Of a DNA stretch of 64,000 nucleotides, positions 56,401 through 64,000 are shown in pieces. The stretch spans positions 30,889,577-30,953,576 of the forward strand of contig CM066913.1 in assembly GCA_033964015.1 (NCBI GenBank), in the 5' to 3' direction. This DNA is from Scolanthus callimorphus. Taxonomy: Eukaryota > Cnidaria > Anthozoa > Actiniaria > Edwardsiidae. The notes beneath the pieces are model-generated. The model searched no databases and was not told the origin of the DNA. It worked only from the letters and a program-made list of their open reading frames with translations. Within the stretch, counting starts at the first letter, position 1. Each line of letters starts with the position of its first letter. A program made the translations under genes and the position numbers.

Positions 56401-56672
56401 GTCTCTTTAGGGAATACGCAGATGTGAAGAAATGCGCCAGAAACATGACCCTAACACACTGCAAACTGGAGAAAAATCAAATCCAAGAGATGAACTTCAT
56501 ATACGGGAACTTCAATCCTTTCTGTACAGACGCAAAGGACCCTGGGAAGAATGGCGGGAGGCGTGGAAAACAAACAACGTCCAATGGAAAAAGCAGTGGC
56601 GTCACGCATGGTTACAGTTTATTACTGCTGACCGCGTGTATAGCAGGCCTTGCGATGGGCTTTATCTATTAG
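50446..56672 (+). CDS. Cys-module secreted protein with GPI-type C-terminus
   Basis: Exons 50446-50500, 52388-52808, 54518-54628, 55102-55383 and 56411-56672 join in phase (1, 2, 2, 2) to give 376 aa. Exon 1 plus the start of exon 2 encode a signal peptide (Met-Asn-Cys-Lys-Met then a Leu/Ala-rich core, ending near Gly-Ala-Gly-Ala). The body repeats a module of roughly C-x10-C-x(12-18)-C with aromatic residues between (CSAKFFKKAAQC; CSAHGYVIKSRAC; CSEEYFETLQGRC). Exons 2, 4 and 5 each end just after a Cys codon with a phase-2 intron, so module exons can be duplicated without a frame change. The last exon is Gly/Ser/Lys-rich, then ends in 20 hydrophobic residues (Ser-Leu-Leu-Leu-Leu-Thr-Ala-Cys..Phe-Ile-Tyr) with no cytoplasmic tail, typical of a GPI-anchor signal. 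No known family recognised; the spacing loosely recalls nematode DUF19-type domains. The first of two in-frame ATGs was used. The exon 5 donor (GTACGC) is weak. Confidence 0.75.
51234..51425 (+). repeat. Dispersed repeat, copy 2 (intron 1 of gene 3)
   Basis: Second copy of the 48963-49285 repeat, in direct orientation, about 85% alike by eye. Confidence 0.8.
53360..53438 (+). CDS. Optional stop-containing module exon of gene 3
   Basis: A CTTCCCCTTTAG acceptor opens a frame that joins exon 2 (phase 2). It reads Arg-Arg-Tyr-Ser-Arg-Ala-Lys-Gln-Cys-Met-Tyr-Arg-Ser-Leu-Ser-Lys-Phe-Cys and stops at 53436-53438. It matches the module pattern (Tyr-x-x-Ala-Lys-x-Cys), so it looks like a true relative of its neighbours. 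Its only good donor (GTAAGT at 53401) leaves phase 1, which does not fit exon 4. It is either an alternative last exon, giving about 184 aa without the GPI tail, or a decaying duplicate. Confidence 0.45.
53713..54417. mobile_element. Transposon-like element with minisatellite arms (intron of gene 3)
   Basis: The left 205 bp and right 145 bp are inverted copies of a repeat alternating GGCCCTAAGTGTAATAA and GGCCCCAAATGTAATAA. Ends are GTAGAAGCCCTAAATG and CATTTAGGGCTTCTAC, with ACACGT just outside both. The middle is unique with no gene. Confidence 0.85.
55716..55810. mobile_element. Truncated CAGGGCCGTAGCTAG MITE
   Basis: Shares ACATGTG-GGAAAA, CCCCCCTAGCAAAACAAAG and the right end CTAGCTACGGC with the element at 1848-2019. 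The left end is lost. It lies in the last intron of gene 3. Confidence 0.7.
56164..56338. mobile_element. Tc1/mariner-type MITE, copy 2 (last intron of gene 3)
   Basis: Matches 11877-12054 along its length (CATGACTGTGAAAAGT, GACACGGCGCGGTACTGTCG and the right end TCATACGAAATCTGCTC). TA flanks both ends. The left end has small deletions, so this copy is older than the first. Confidence 0.85.
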
Positions 56673-56699
56673 ATGATGTCATTTTGTCATGTTGAATTG

Positions 56700-57340
56700 A
56701 AAAATATTTATTAGTTAAAGATGTAAATATTATTAGAAAATATCTTAGGTGGAAACAGTTTAACTGACTTCACATAGAGCCAAAGTGCAGGTTAAAATAT
56801 TATTAGAAAAAAAAGGAGATTTTAGTTAAATACTCTGATTGATGAGCGCACTGTGGTTGAAACCAGCCGGTCTGTGCTAAAACGAGGCCTTGTTAGTCAG
56901 AGGTAATTTGTGTTTTTGAAGAAGTTTGTCTAACTTGTTTGGCAAATGTTTCTATGTACAGTTTTATATTCATTCAATCATTTATTTCTAGTTAGGAAGT
57001 TTAATATCATTCGTAAAAAAGACTTAAAATATAGTTGTTGGATTCTGCCGTTAGTCTAGTTTTATAAACTTGTAGTACTATCCAGGGAGGCAGTGGCAAA
57101 AAAAAAATCCACACCACCTACTAAGGACCCTAGGTTTAGCTTTCCACGCTGAAAATATTTGCTCTTCCTTACCCAAACTGGAATTCCATTGAATTTTCTC
57201 ATGACCACCCTAGAAATTGTTTATAATAAATAATAATACTAAATACGTTTACCCATCCTGAAATTCCATCGGGATTCTCCACCGTTGAGTTTTCATCAAA
57301 TCTCTTAAATTTCATCCAATACTAGGGTAACAGACCCTGA
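56700..57340. other. 3' flank of gene 3, no gene recognised
   Basis: AT-rich. Possible polyadenylation signals AATAAATAATAAT at about 57226. No other feature seen. Confidence 0.35.
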
Positions 57341-57345
57341 ATATA

Positions 57346-57490
57346 TTGACCGTTTTCACGATGTTGTGAGAACAATGCCCTTGGGCCATTCCGACTCGTT
57401 CTGGTGAAGACGGCTTTTGTTATTCAAAACAGACAAGCATTGTTGTCATCCCATTTATGTTGCGTGCGCAACATCGTGAAAACTGTCAAT
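57346..57490. mobile_element. MITE, GACCGTTTTCACGATG family, copy 2
   Basis: Inverted ends TTGACCGTTTTCACGATGTT and AACATCGTGAAAACTGTCAA. The interior is nearly the same as 20657-20799. Confidence 0.85.
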
Positions 57491-58718
57491 TATTGTAGGC
57501 TGTTCTAGCCCCCCTCCCACACACACACAACCACACCACCACCCTGGAACGCCAGAGGTCCTTAAAGAGCCCTAGTCAGCCACTCCTTTGTTATTGTTTT
57601 CAGTCAATATCAGACAACGAATTACGTGTCGAAATCTTGAAATAGCCATCTAAAAACAAAGTTTTTATTATTCATTTATCGAATTTCAATCGCAAATATT
57701 GCACTACATCCCCTAAATCGGCCGATGGAAATGGATGCTTTCTCTGTTTTGGCATGTTGCTACGATGACAAAATGGCCGAGGCTGACAGAGGCTCTTTAA
57801 CAGGGGATGCAGATTGTTCTGTGACTGCGCATCACTACATACTGTATGTAGAGTTAACGAAGAAGAAGACGGAGAAGAAGAAAAAGAGTAACAATGCAAC
57901 AACTGTATGTTCTAGGTAGTTTTAAAGAAGTGTTTTATAAATACTGCAGTTTTCATAATATTGCGAACTCTCCACCAACGCCAAGCCATGTTTTGGTGTC
58001 TGTCAGTCAAACGTTAAACCTCAGTAACTCTTGGTACGTATGCGAGTTTGTAGTTGCTATTGCAAGTCTTAGAGGGTGTTTTTATTAATTGGATCTGAAA
58101 TACTGTCAAAGAACAGTTTATTGTTATTTACTCATTTAGTTTACGGAAGCCAAACCGCGGTTTGTGTTGCCGTAGAGGTCGCGAATGAAAGTGGCAGTAA
58201 AACTTTTTCCAACTCGTGTACTCTTTGACTAGCTAACATTGATTTCTGAAAAACACTGTTATAGGTTGTCGAATAAACTTTTTCCATAACAAAAAAGTGC
58301 AGTTATTTTATTGCTGTTCAATGTTATCTAAACTCAATCCTTCAATGTGCTCGTTTTCTGTCACAAACGTGCACAATTCAGGCAGTTACTTCATATATGG
58401 TTTCATTATAGTCTTCTCCGTATAAATCTTTCCCACTATCTTAAGAACGAGGATATACATAACAAAACTACAGTAGGATGAACAATATATGAAGTATCGA
58501 GGGAATGTCATGGCAAGCAACCGCAGACATTTCATTGGTCAAACGTGAGACACCCAAGCCAAAGCCTACATACGTTTAAACGCAAAATATATCAATAGCT
58601 TACCTTGCAGGATTGCAATTCTCCGAATCCATATGGAGCAATTATGACCTAATTATGGGATCCTATTCGTGCATGCGCAGATAAACAGTCATGACCTGTG
58701 AAGAAAGGTAAACCACTC

Positions 58719-58846
58719 TTTAAAGGCCCATCACCAACCGAGAGCCTTTGCGGACTCTTAGCCAATTAAAGCACCCGAAAAACAATGGATCAATTTGAAA
58801 ACAAACGAAAACGGGGCGCAAAGGCTCCCGGTTGGTGATGGGCCTT
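58719..58846. mobile_element. TTAA-flanked short MITE, AGGCCCATCACC ends
   Basis: TTAAAGGCCCATCACCAACC and its complement GGTTGGTGATGGGCCTTTAA bound 128 bp. The arms continue through GAGCCTTTGCG. Confidence 0.85.
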
Positions 58847-59468
58847 TAACGATTGTTATGCAAATGAAGTACACCAATATAATCACCACGGACTGCTATG
58901 ACTGTCCTCTTCGTATTGAGTGCCAGAGTGCAATGTCTAAGACGTTTACCTTTTGTCATAAAAGGATTGTAGTCCATGTACCCTTACCAAGTTCTGGTAA
59001 AGGTACATCAGGGGCGACTGGCCTCTTATGAAACCTAGAAAAGGTTTTCTCGTTTGTCCAACTGGCCAACTTTAAAATTTGTGCTACACTTGCCATAAAT
59101 GCTTTGGTAGCAGCACTTCTAGTCACTTCTAGTACTTCTAGTGAGTTTTACACGGGGCTGTGTCAATCGGCCTGTGGACGTGGTCTCAAACCTCTTCACT
59201 CCGGATGGGGGAATTTCTGCGCCCGAGGGACTTTTAAAAATTTAATCCACCTTTATTTCCCTCGGTGCCATGGTATTACCTATAATAATGCCAGCGTAAG
59301 AATGAATGAGACAAAGTTCCTTTACCGAAACACAAAGCAAAACTGTCCAAACGAAACGTTTAAAACGTATCGACCAAACACTATAGGCATATTTCCACGA
59401 TCAACAGAATAGCTCCGTAAGTTTTGAAATCATTATTCCATTACAAGCCATTGTTTTTACCTCCCTTA

Positions 59469-59596
59469 GGCCTAGGGCATACACGTTGATCTGAAGTCGC
59501 GTCGAATACTTTTAATATAGAACAATAGATAATTTGTTATTTAAAAGTGTAATGGGTCGGTTACTTTTGACCTTAATTTAACGTATGCCCCAGGCC
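59469..59596. mobile_element. PIF/Harbinger-like MITE, GGCCTAGGGCATAC family, copy 2
   Basis: GGCCTAGGGCATAC at the left and GTATGCCCCAGGCC at the right, with TTA on both sides (59466-59468 and 59597-59599). Interior resembles 29120-29260 in reverse. Confidence 0.85.
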
Positions 59597-59924
59597 TTAG
59601 ATCCTTTATTACCTTGGGAGCCAGTTATTGCACATGATGTAATTGCGCATGGAGATAAAAACAACAGGACCTGATAAAATCTGTGATACAACCTATCAAT
59701 TTCTTTTTTTGGCGCACCCATGTGCCCAGCCGAGAGGACCATATAGAAGACAAAAAAAAAATATATATATATATGTTTTTGACCGACTCCCAAGAGGCAC
59801 AGCAAATTGAGGGTGACCACAGCCACAGGGTTTGTTACGTGTCTAAGGATTCTTTAACGTCCCCTTTTAAAACTGGGTTGAAAAATAAAGGCGAAACGGG
59901 ACCTAGGTTTATTGTCTCGTGAAT

Positions 59925-60010
59925 CGTCACCCAGTTTCGACTGAGACCGGTGCGGGAAAAAATTCCTCGGTCCCGGCCAGGAGTCGAATGCGACCCGCCG
60001 CCGTAACGCT
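59925..60010 (-). repeat. tRNA-derived SINE-like fragment
   Basis: On the minus strand CGCATTCGACTCCTGGC resembles a T-arm/B box, and a TTTTTT run (pol III terminator-like) follows about 20 bases later. No recognisable A box or cloverleaf. Confidence 0.35.
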
Positions 60011-60860
60011 GAGACAACCCTGGTTTCCCAAGACGCAAGGATTTATTTTCGACAGTCATCTCAAACTTGGTATAATACAAACTAGACGTAAAATTACAAA
60101 TAATTTCGACAAATTATAATTTTGATCGTGAGATAAAGTGACAACAAGGACGGATTCTGGCAGATAAAAGAAAGCTAGGCCATTTGTGATATTGAACGGT
60201 TAATTGTTTGGCCTAAAAGCATAAGATATAACATTTCTATATGTTAGCCCGTGAATGCCTTATAAGGCTATCGCATAGTACTAGAGTCCTGAACAAATGG
60301 AAAGCTCTCGCGATAACGTTTTATCATAATATGCAGGGTATATATACTGGCTAATACGGCCTCTACAACAGTTATCGGCTCTGAGGAGTGTTAACACCAA
60401 GCCAAATTAAAACAAGAAGTTCTGAAAGGTAAGATAAAGAGAATTTGTCAAACCCCTCTCTCTAGTGGTCTATTATCAATGCTGCCTTCTGATTGGATGA
60501 GGTACTCCTAAGCTATAAGTTAACCTACTGCTAGTGATATTAATTAATATATAGATTTAGGCACTGCCTAAAAGCGAAGCTCCGAATGAAGCCCCGAGTG
60601 ACCATGAAATCGAACCCTCTTCACCACTAACACAGCATCATTCCGATGTTAACTGCTTAGCCTCATATCCCTCTCTGAGATGTATAATTCTTACAATTTG
60701 TTTATGTCATCGATAACGTCATACCACGTGACTGCGGCGTTGCACCCCCTTGCCTCTTAGATTTGGTTGTCTGTTATTTGTTTGGCAAGTGTGCATGTGT
60801 GCGAAGAGTGCAGGTTCTAATGCGCTCCGCTAAAATAGGCTCTTCGTATCGAATTTAAAA

Positions 60861-61245
60861 ATGTTTTCTTCAAATCCTTTAAAAAGAAAGCAGGAAGGGA
60901 GCTCGCCATCTGCTCAGGAGGAGGAACCTCCTCCGTCTCCCTCTAGTTTCACCGAAATTTTGCAAAGTATCAACGAGAAGCTCGACCACGTGAGCGACTC
61001 TATTAGGCCTAGTACATACGCCGCTCTTATCATGAGCCGATCCGGCCTGTTGCCGTGAAATACGCGAAAATCGGGGCATTTAAATTTATTCTACGTTACC
61101 GGTATGATTTAGAATAGTCTGGGTGACAGGCAGACCAGAGCAATATTGTTTTATCGAGATTTTGCAATTGGATCGGCTCATGATAAGAGCGGCGTATGTA
61201 CTAGGCCTTACTGTGCTTGAAGAAGATTTTGCCCAAAGAAGGTGA
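60861..61245 (+). pseudogene. Small Pro/Glu-rich frame split by a MITE
   Basis: The frame begins Met-Phe-Ser-Ser-Asn-Pro-Leu-Lys-Arg-Lys and runs through a Pro/Ser/Glu-rich part to a helix-like segment (Phe-Thr-Glu-Ile-Leu-Gln-Ser-Ile-Asn-Glu-Lys-Leu) before the MITE at 61006-61207. Without the MITE and one TTA copy the frame stays open to a stop at 61243-61245. It may be the start of a retroelement ORF1; the family is not recognised. Confidence 0.4.
61006..61207. mobile_element. PIF/Harbinger-like MITE, GGCCTAGTACATACG type
   Basis: Perfect inverted repeats of about 37 bp begin GGCCTAGTACATACGCCGCT. TTA flanks both sides (61003-61005 and 61208-61210), the usual PIF/Harbinger TWA duplication. 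The ends are a variant of the 29120 and 59469 elements. Confidence 0.9.
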
Positions 61246-61330
61246 ACCAATTTCAATGCAAGTTTTTTTTAAACTCAAATAGCCTATTGCGCTGTAACTT
61301 CATGCGTTTCTTTTCCCGCAAACTGTCAGG

Positions 61331-61420
61331 TTAAGGTCACTCCACGAAAAGTCCAAGCGCATTTTCTGTATATATAAATTCGGTCATAACTTTTATAATA
61401 TTCCCGTGACGAATATCAAA
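61331..61420. mobile_element. Left end of a TTAA-type element (partial)
   Basis: TTAAGGTCACTCCACGAAAAG resembles the ends at 20948 and 27239. No right end was found before the window edge. Confidence 0.4.
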
Positions 61421-62777
61421 CTTGGAGGACAGTAGCAGGCATCTTTTAGCAATACTTTAACATACTTCGATCTTTATTTGCGTTAATACTTTTAAAAATA
61501 TCCCAGCTACAGTGGACCCCCTTGTTCCACTTTAGACATCTCTGAAAAAAATGTTTGCTATCACTTTCAAAATTTCACGAAATTTCAAAATTGATGTTCA
61601 TTTAATTGCCCCATGTAATTAGAAAATCTTAGACAATTCCTCGGAACCAAAATTGAGATTTTATAGGAGCAAAAAATTGATGACTTAAGTTTTCTTTCTA
61701 CTCATTAATATTGAAAGTCCTATAGCATCACCAAAAAACACCGAAGCTTTCTGAAATTTTGCGGAGAAGACATATTATTATATGGCAACGATAGTACGCG
61801 CGCTGTGATTGGCTAATCAGCGGGCAAAATTTTACCGTATTGCCCGTGGGCAATACGCGCATTCCCGCCATTTTAACAAAACGGGCGCGCGTGGCTCTGT
61901 CAGAGTTCATACAAGCGAAGCAAAACTCAAACAGAGAAAACATTCGTCGTGGTGGAGGAAGCTAAACCTTTCTTCTTTCCGAACTGTAAAATCTCTATAA
62001 ACTTAACTACCATCTGGATTGAGTGGAAACTGAAATGATGGGTGTAATACAAGGAAACATTTCGGGAAGTTTCAGAGAACTTCGCTCGGCAGACTAGTCG
62101 TGTTTTCGTGTTGAGATTCATTGTTGACAAACAGATTTACATGGATTTTCAAGAAATTTATATTCCATCACATAGACAATCTTCTCACTCACATGTAACA
62201 GAAATATAAGGGGCAACTAACAGCGGATACAAGCGAAGATTTTGAAAACTTTATAGTTCTCGAGAGTGAACATGAATCACGGATAGAAAACTAACAAGAA
62301 CGGCCACTTCAGTGAAAATAATTTCGCCTGGCTCGTCGGTTATTTCCAGATAGAGAAGTTGTGAATTATCATTTGAAATCCTCAAAGGTTCTCTGGATGA
62401 ACATTCTTTAAACTCTTTGGTTGGAAACTTTAGTCATCGTTGGAAAGTACTAAATGATGGAAAAGTACGGTAAGAAAACTCCATGTCAATGTATAAAAGT
62501 TATTTCGCTCGATAAATTGCAATATGCCTTTCGCCATCAAATCATTCTGCTTGCTATTATTCTGCAGTTTCTTTTCACTTGTATCGTTTTCCGGCTAAAA
62601 TACTGTTCATTTTTCTTTTTATTTAATGGCTTTTTATGTGTTCTTGTGTTGGTTGTTCACAAATTTAAGTTATAAAACTAAAAGTCGTGCGGCTGGTTTA
62701 GTTTGACTTTCGCTTCGTCTCCTCCCTTTGTATTTTTGTTTTATTAACTTTGTTTGAAAATGCCATATAATAAACAA

Positions 62778-62936
62778 CTTACTAACCTCGTTTGCTCGGG
62801 CAGTACGGAAAAATTCCAGACTTCGGGCTGAAATTTCTGCTTTACGAACCTCGCCCAGAGGCTCGGTCCGTAAAGCAGAAATTTCATCCCTCAGTCTGGA
62901 ATTTTTCCGTACTGCCCTCGCGCTCGGTTAGTAAGT
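62778..62936. mobile_element. Inverted-repeat MITE, CTTACTAACC ends
   Basis: CTTACTAACC and GGCAGTACGGAAAAATTCC at the left are the complement of the right end. The arms also share AAATTTCTGCTTTACG. Nearly the whole 159 bp folds into a hairpin. Confidence 0.85.
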
Positions 62937-63204
62937 AGTTATTATTGCCCTATGACTTCAAATGCTAAGCTGATCATCCAGTGATAACTTCGTTGTGGAT
63001 CACTCTATGTTTTCTGTAGAACATTTAAAAATTGGTCAGGAAATAATGAACTATTACCTCTGTTGAAAAGAGCCAAAGCAATCAATTTATTTGCATTCCC
63101 ATATACATAAATGGTATTGCACATAAAGATAATCATAAATTTACATTTTCAGATAAGTATTCTTCGCGAGCAAGAAAGCCAGTAGATGAAGTCCCTTTAG
63201 ATCA

Positions 63205-63425
63205 ACCACGCTTCGCGTGCTTCTTTGATTCGCAGCAAATTCCTAAATTGACGGAGGACGATCGAGACTCGTGCCAGGCTTATTGTCTAAGAAAGAATGT
63301 CTTAATATTCTTGAAAGCTTTGCCAAAACCAAAATCCCCTGCACAGATGGCCTCTCGGCTGAATTTTATCTGAGTATTTGGAGTATAGTTGAAGCTCACC
63401 TCTTCCCAAAATATGTACTTTTTCT
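63205..63425 (+). pseudogene. L1/Tx1-like LINE ORF2 fragment, frameshifted
   Basis: Frame a reads Leu-Thr-Glu-Asp-Asp-Arg-Asp-Ser-Cys-Gln. After a one-base shift near 63285, frame b reads Glu-Cys-Leu-Asn-Ile-Leu-Glu-Ser-Phe then Thr-Asp-Gly-Leu-Ser-Ala-Glu-Phe-Tyr. This is the segment just before and at the start of the RT domain of L1-type LINEs (usual Lys-x-Pro-Gly-x-Asp-Gly-x-x-x-Glu-Phe-Tyr). The catalytic motifs are absent. Confidence 0.75.
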
Positions 63426-64000
63426 CTTTCGATGACGTCATCGATGACGTCATAGCACGTGACAATGCAGTTGCACCCTCCTTGCCACCTAGACATCTTC
63501 AGCCAAGTGTGGTTGTCCGAGGCTCATCCCTTCCTGAGATAAGAGACGGGTCTTTTGGGTTACCTGTGGGGGCAGACACGCATCGGCACGCGCCCGCGAC
63601 ACCCATATGGGAATTACCTCTGAACCATTAAAAATGAAGTCCATCGTATACTTCAGTTATGCTTTGAGCTATTGTATCCTTCTTGTGATACCTATGGTGC
63701 TCCGCACAACTGCGGCCTTCGGCCGCTAAAGAGCTCCGCTATAAAACGTTTTCATATAAAGTCGTCATTGAACTTCGTCGCATATTTTCACGCGTTTGTG
63801 GGTTTTGTGTTCTTTTTGGTGATTCTCAAAGTTTATTTGAAATAATTTCATCTCTTATTTCTTATTATATCCCAGTGAACAATTTTAACGCGCGCTCATT
63901 GGTTGAAACGTATCACGTGGTGCATTTTCACAGAACAGATATCAGACGTTATTATTCAGCACATCGATGCACTGCCCACTATGGTCATTGGAACGCCAAT

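Larger units (their letters stand above)
60545..63740 (-). mobile_element. AGCGGAGCTC family element, long single-unit copy
   Basis: Read on the minus strand it starts AGCGGAGCTC plus the hairpin GCGGCCGAAGGCCGC (63712-63726) and GGAGCACCATAGG, and ends with the tail hairpin TTTAGGCAGTGCCTAAA and CTATATATTA (60545). Near the head one CACGTG plus TGACGTCATCGATGACGTCA unit (63429-63464) and the preceding GGACAACCACACTTGG block align with the first array unit at 13300-13410. A second, degenerate unit sits near the tail (60704-60732). Between them are an L1-like fragment, two MITEs and an interrupted open frame. Treating the two ends as one element is an inference. Confidence 0.55.

Noticed and set aside
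57672..57919. Open frames on both strands near 57.7-57.9 kb
   Set aside because: Lys-rich low-complexity ends and no domain; neither strand is better supported than the other.

Overview
The window looks like nuclear DNA of an anthozoan cnidarian (coral or sea anemone). This rests on AT-rich DNA, spliced genes with GT-AG introns, secreted Cys-rich proteins carrying trefoil and PAN/apple domains, LINE and Ty3/gypsy debris, and very dense short inverted-repeat transposons (MITEs). The assignment is by overall character; no ribosomal or mitochondrial marker is present. Little of the 64 kb is coding.

Genes. Three plus-strand secretory-protein genes can be rebuilt from splice sites and matching intron phases. 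(1) 21750-26844: five exons, 202 aa, signal peptide, trefoil-like domain and PAN/apple domain. (2) 40731-41173: one exon holding a trefoil-like plus PAN unit homologous to gene 1, with both internal introns absent; its signal-peptide and last exons were not found. (3) 50446-56672: five constitutive exons, 376 aa, signal peptide, repeated Cys modules each ended by a phase-2 intron just after a Cys codon, and a hydrophobic C-terminus of GPI-anchor type. A sixth, stop-containing module exon at 53360-53438 could give a short isoform without the anchor.

Repeats. 1-5.8 kb: gypsy debris and MITEs. 5.8-9.75 kb: an inverted repeat with arms of about 1.1 kb. 10.9-15.95 kb: a cluster of four copies of a composite element (here the AGCGGAGCTC family) with arrays of a 128-bp unit centred on the perfect palindrome TGACGTCATCGATGACGTCA beside CACGTG; 25 units in total, the first copy inverted against the rest. 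16.4-16.9 and 29.4-30.3 kb: LINE 3' ends. 19.2-21.6 kb: tRNA-derived sequences and two TTAA-flanked elements just upstream of gene 1. 23.7-25.3 kb: an 18/21-bp minisatellite in intron 3 of gene 1. 27.1-28.2 kb: a 97-bp tandem repeat split by a TTAA element. 31.8-45.7 kb: many MITEs, an 80-bp perfect palindrome and a 2-kb DNA transposon carrying a two-exon gene relic. 47.6-49 kb: an inverted-repeat element containing a gypsy integrase fragment, then a minisatellite. 57-64 kb: MITEs, an L1-like LINE fragment and a diverged single-unit member of the AGCGGAGCTC family.

Several insertions lie in other repeats or open frames, so the uninterrupted site can be read or inferred within the window. This fixes target duplications as TA (11877-12054), TTAA (27239-27821) and TTA (61006-61207). 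The most unusual system is the AGCGGAGCTC family: its terminal hairpins keep pairing through compensatory changes, and its CRE-E-box module exists both as a single unit and as arrays.
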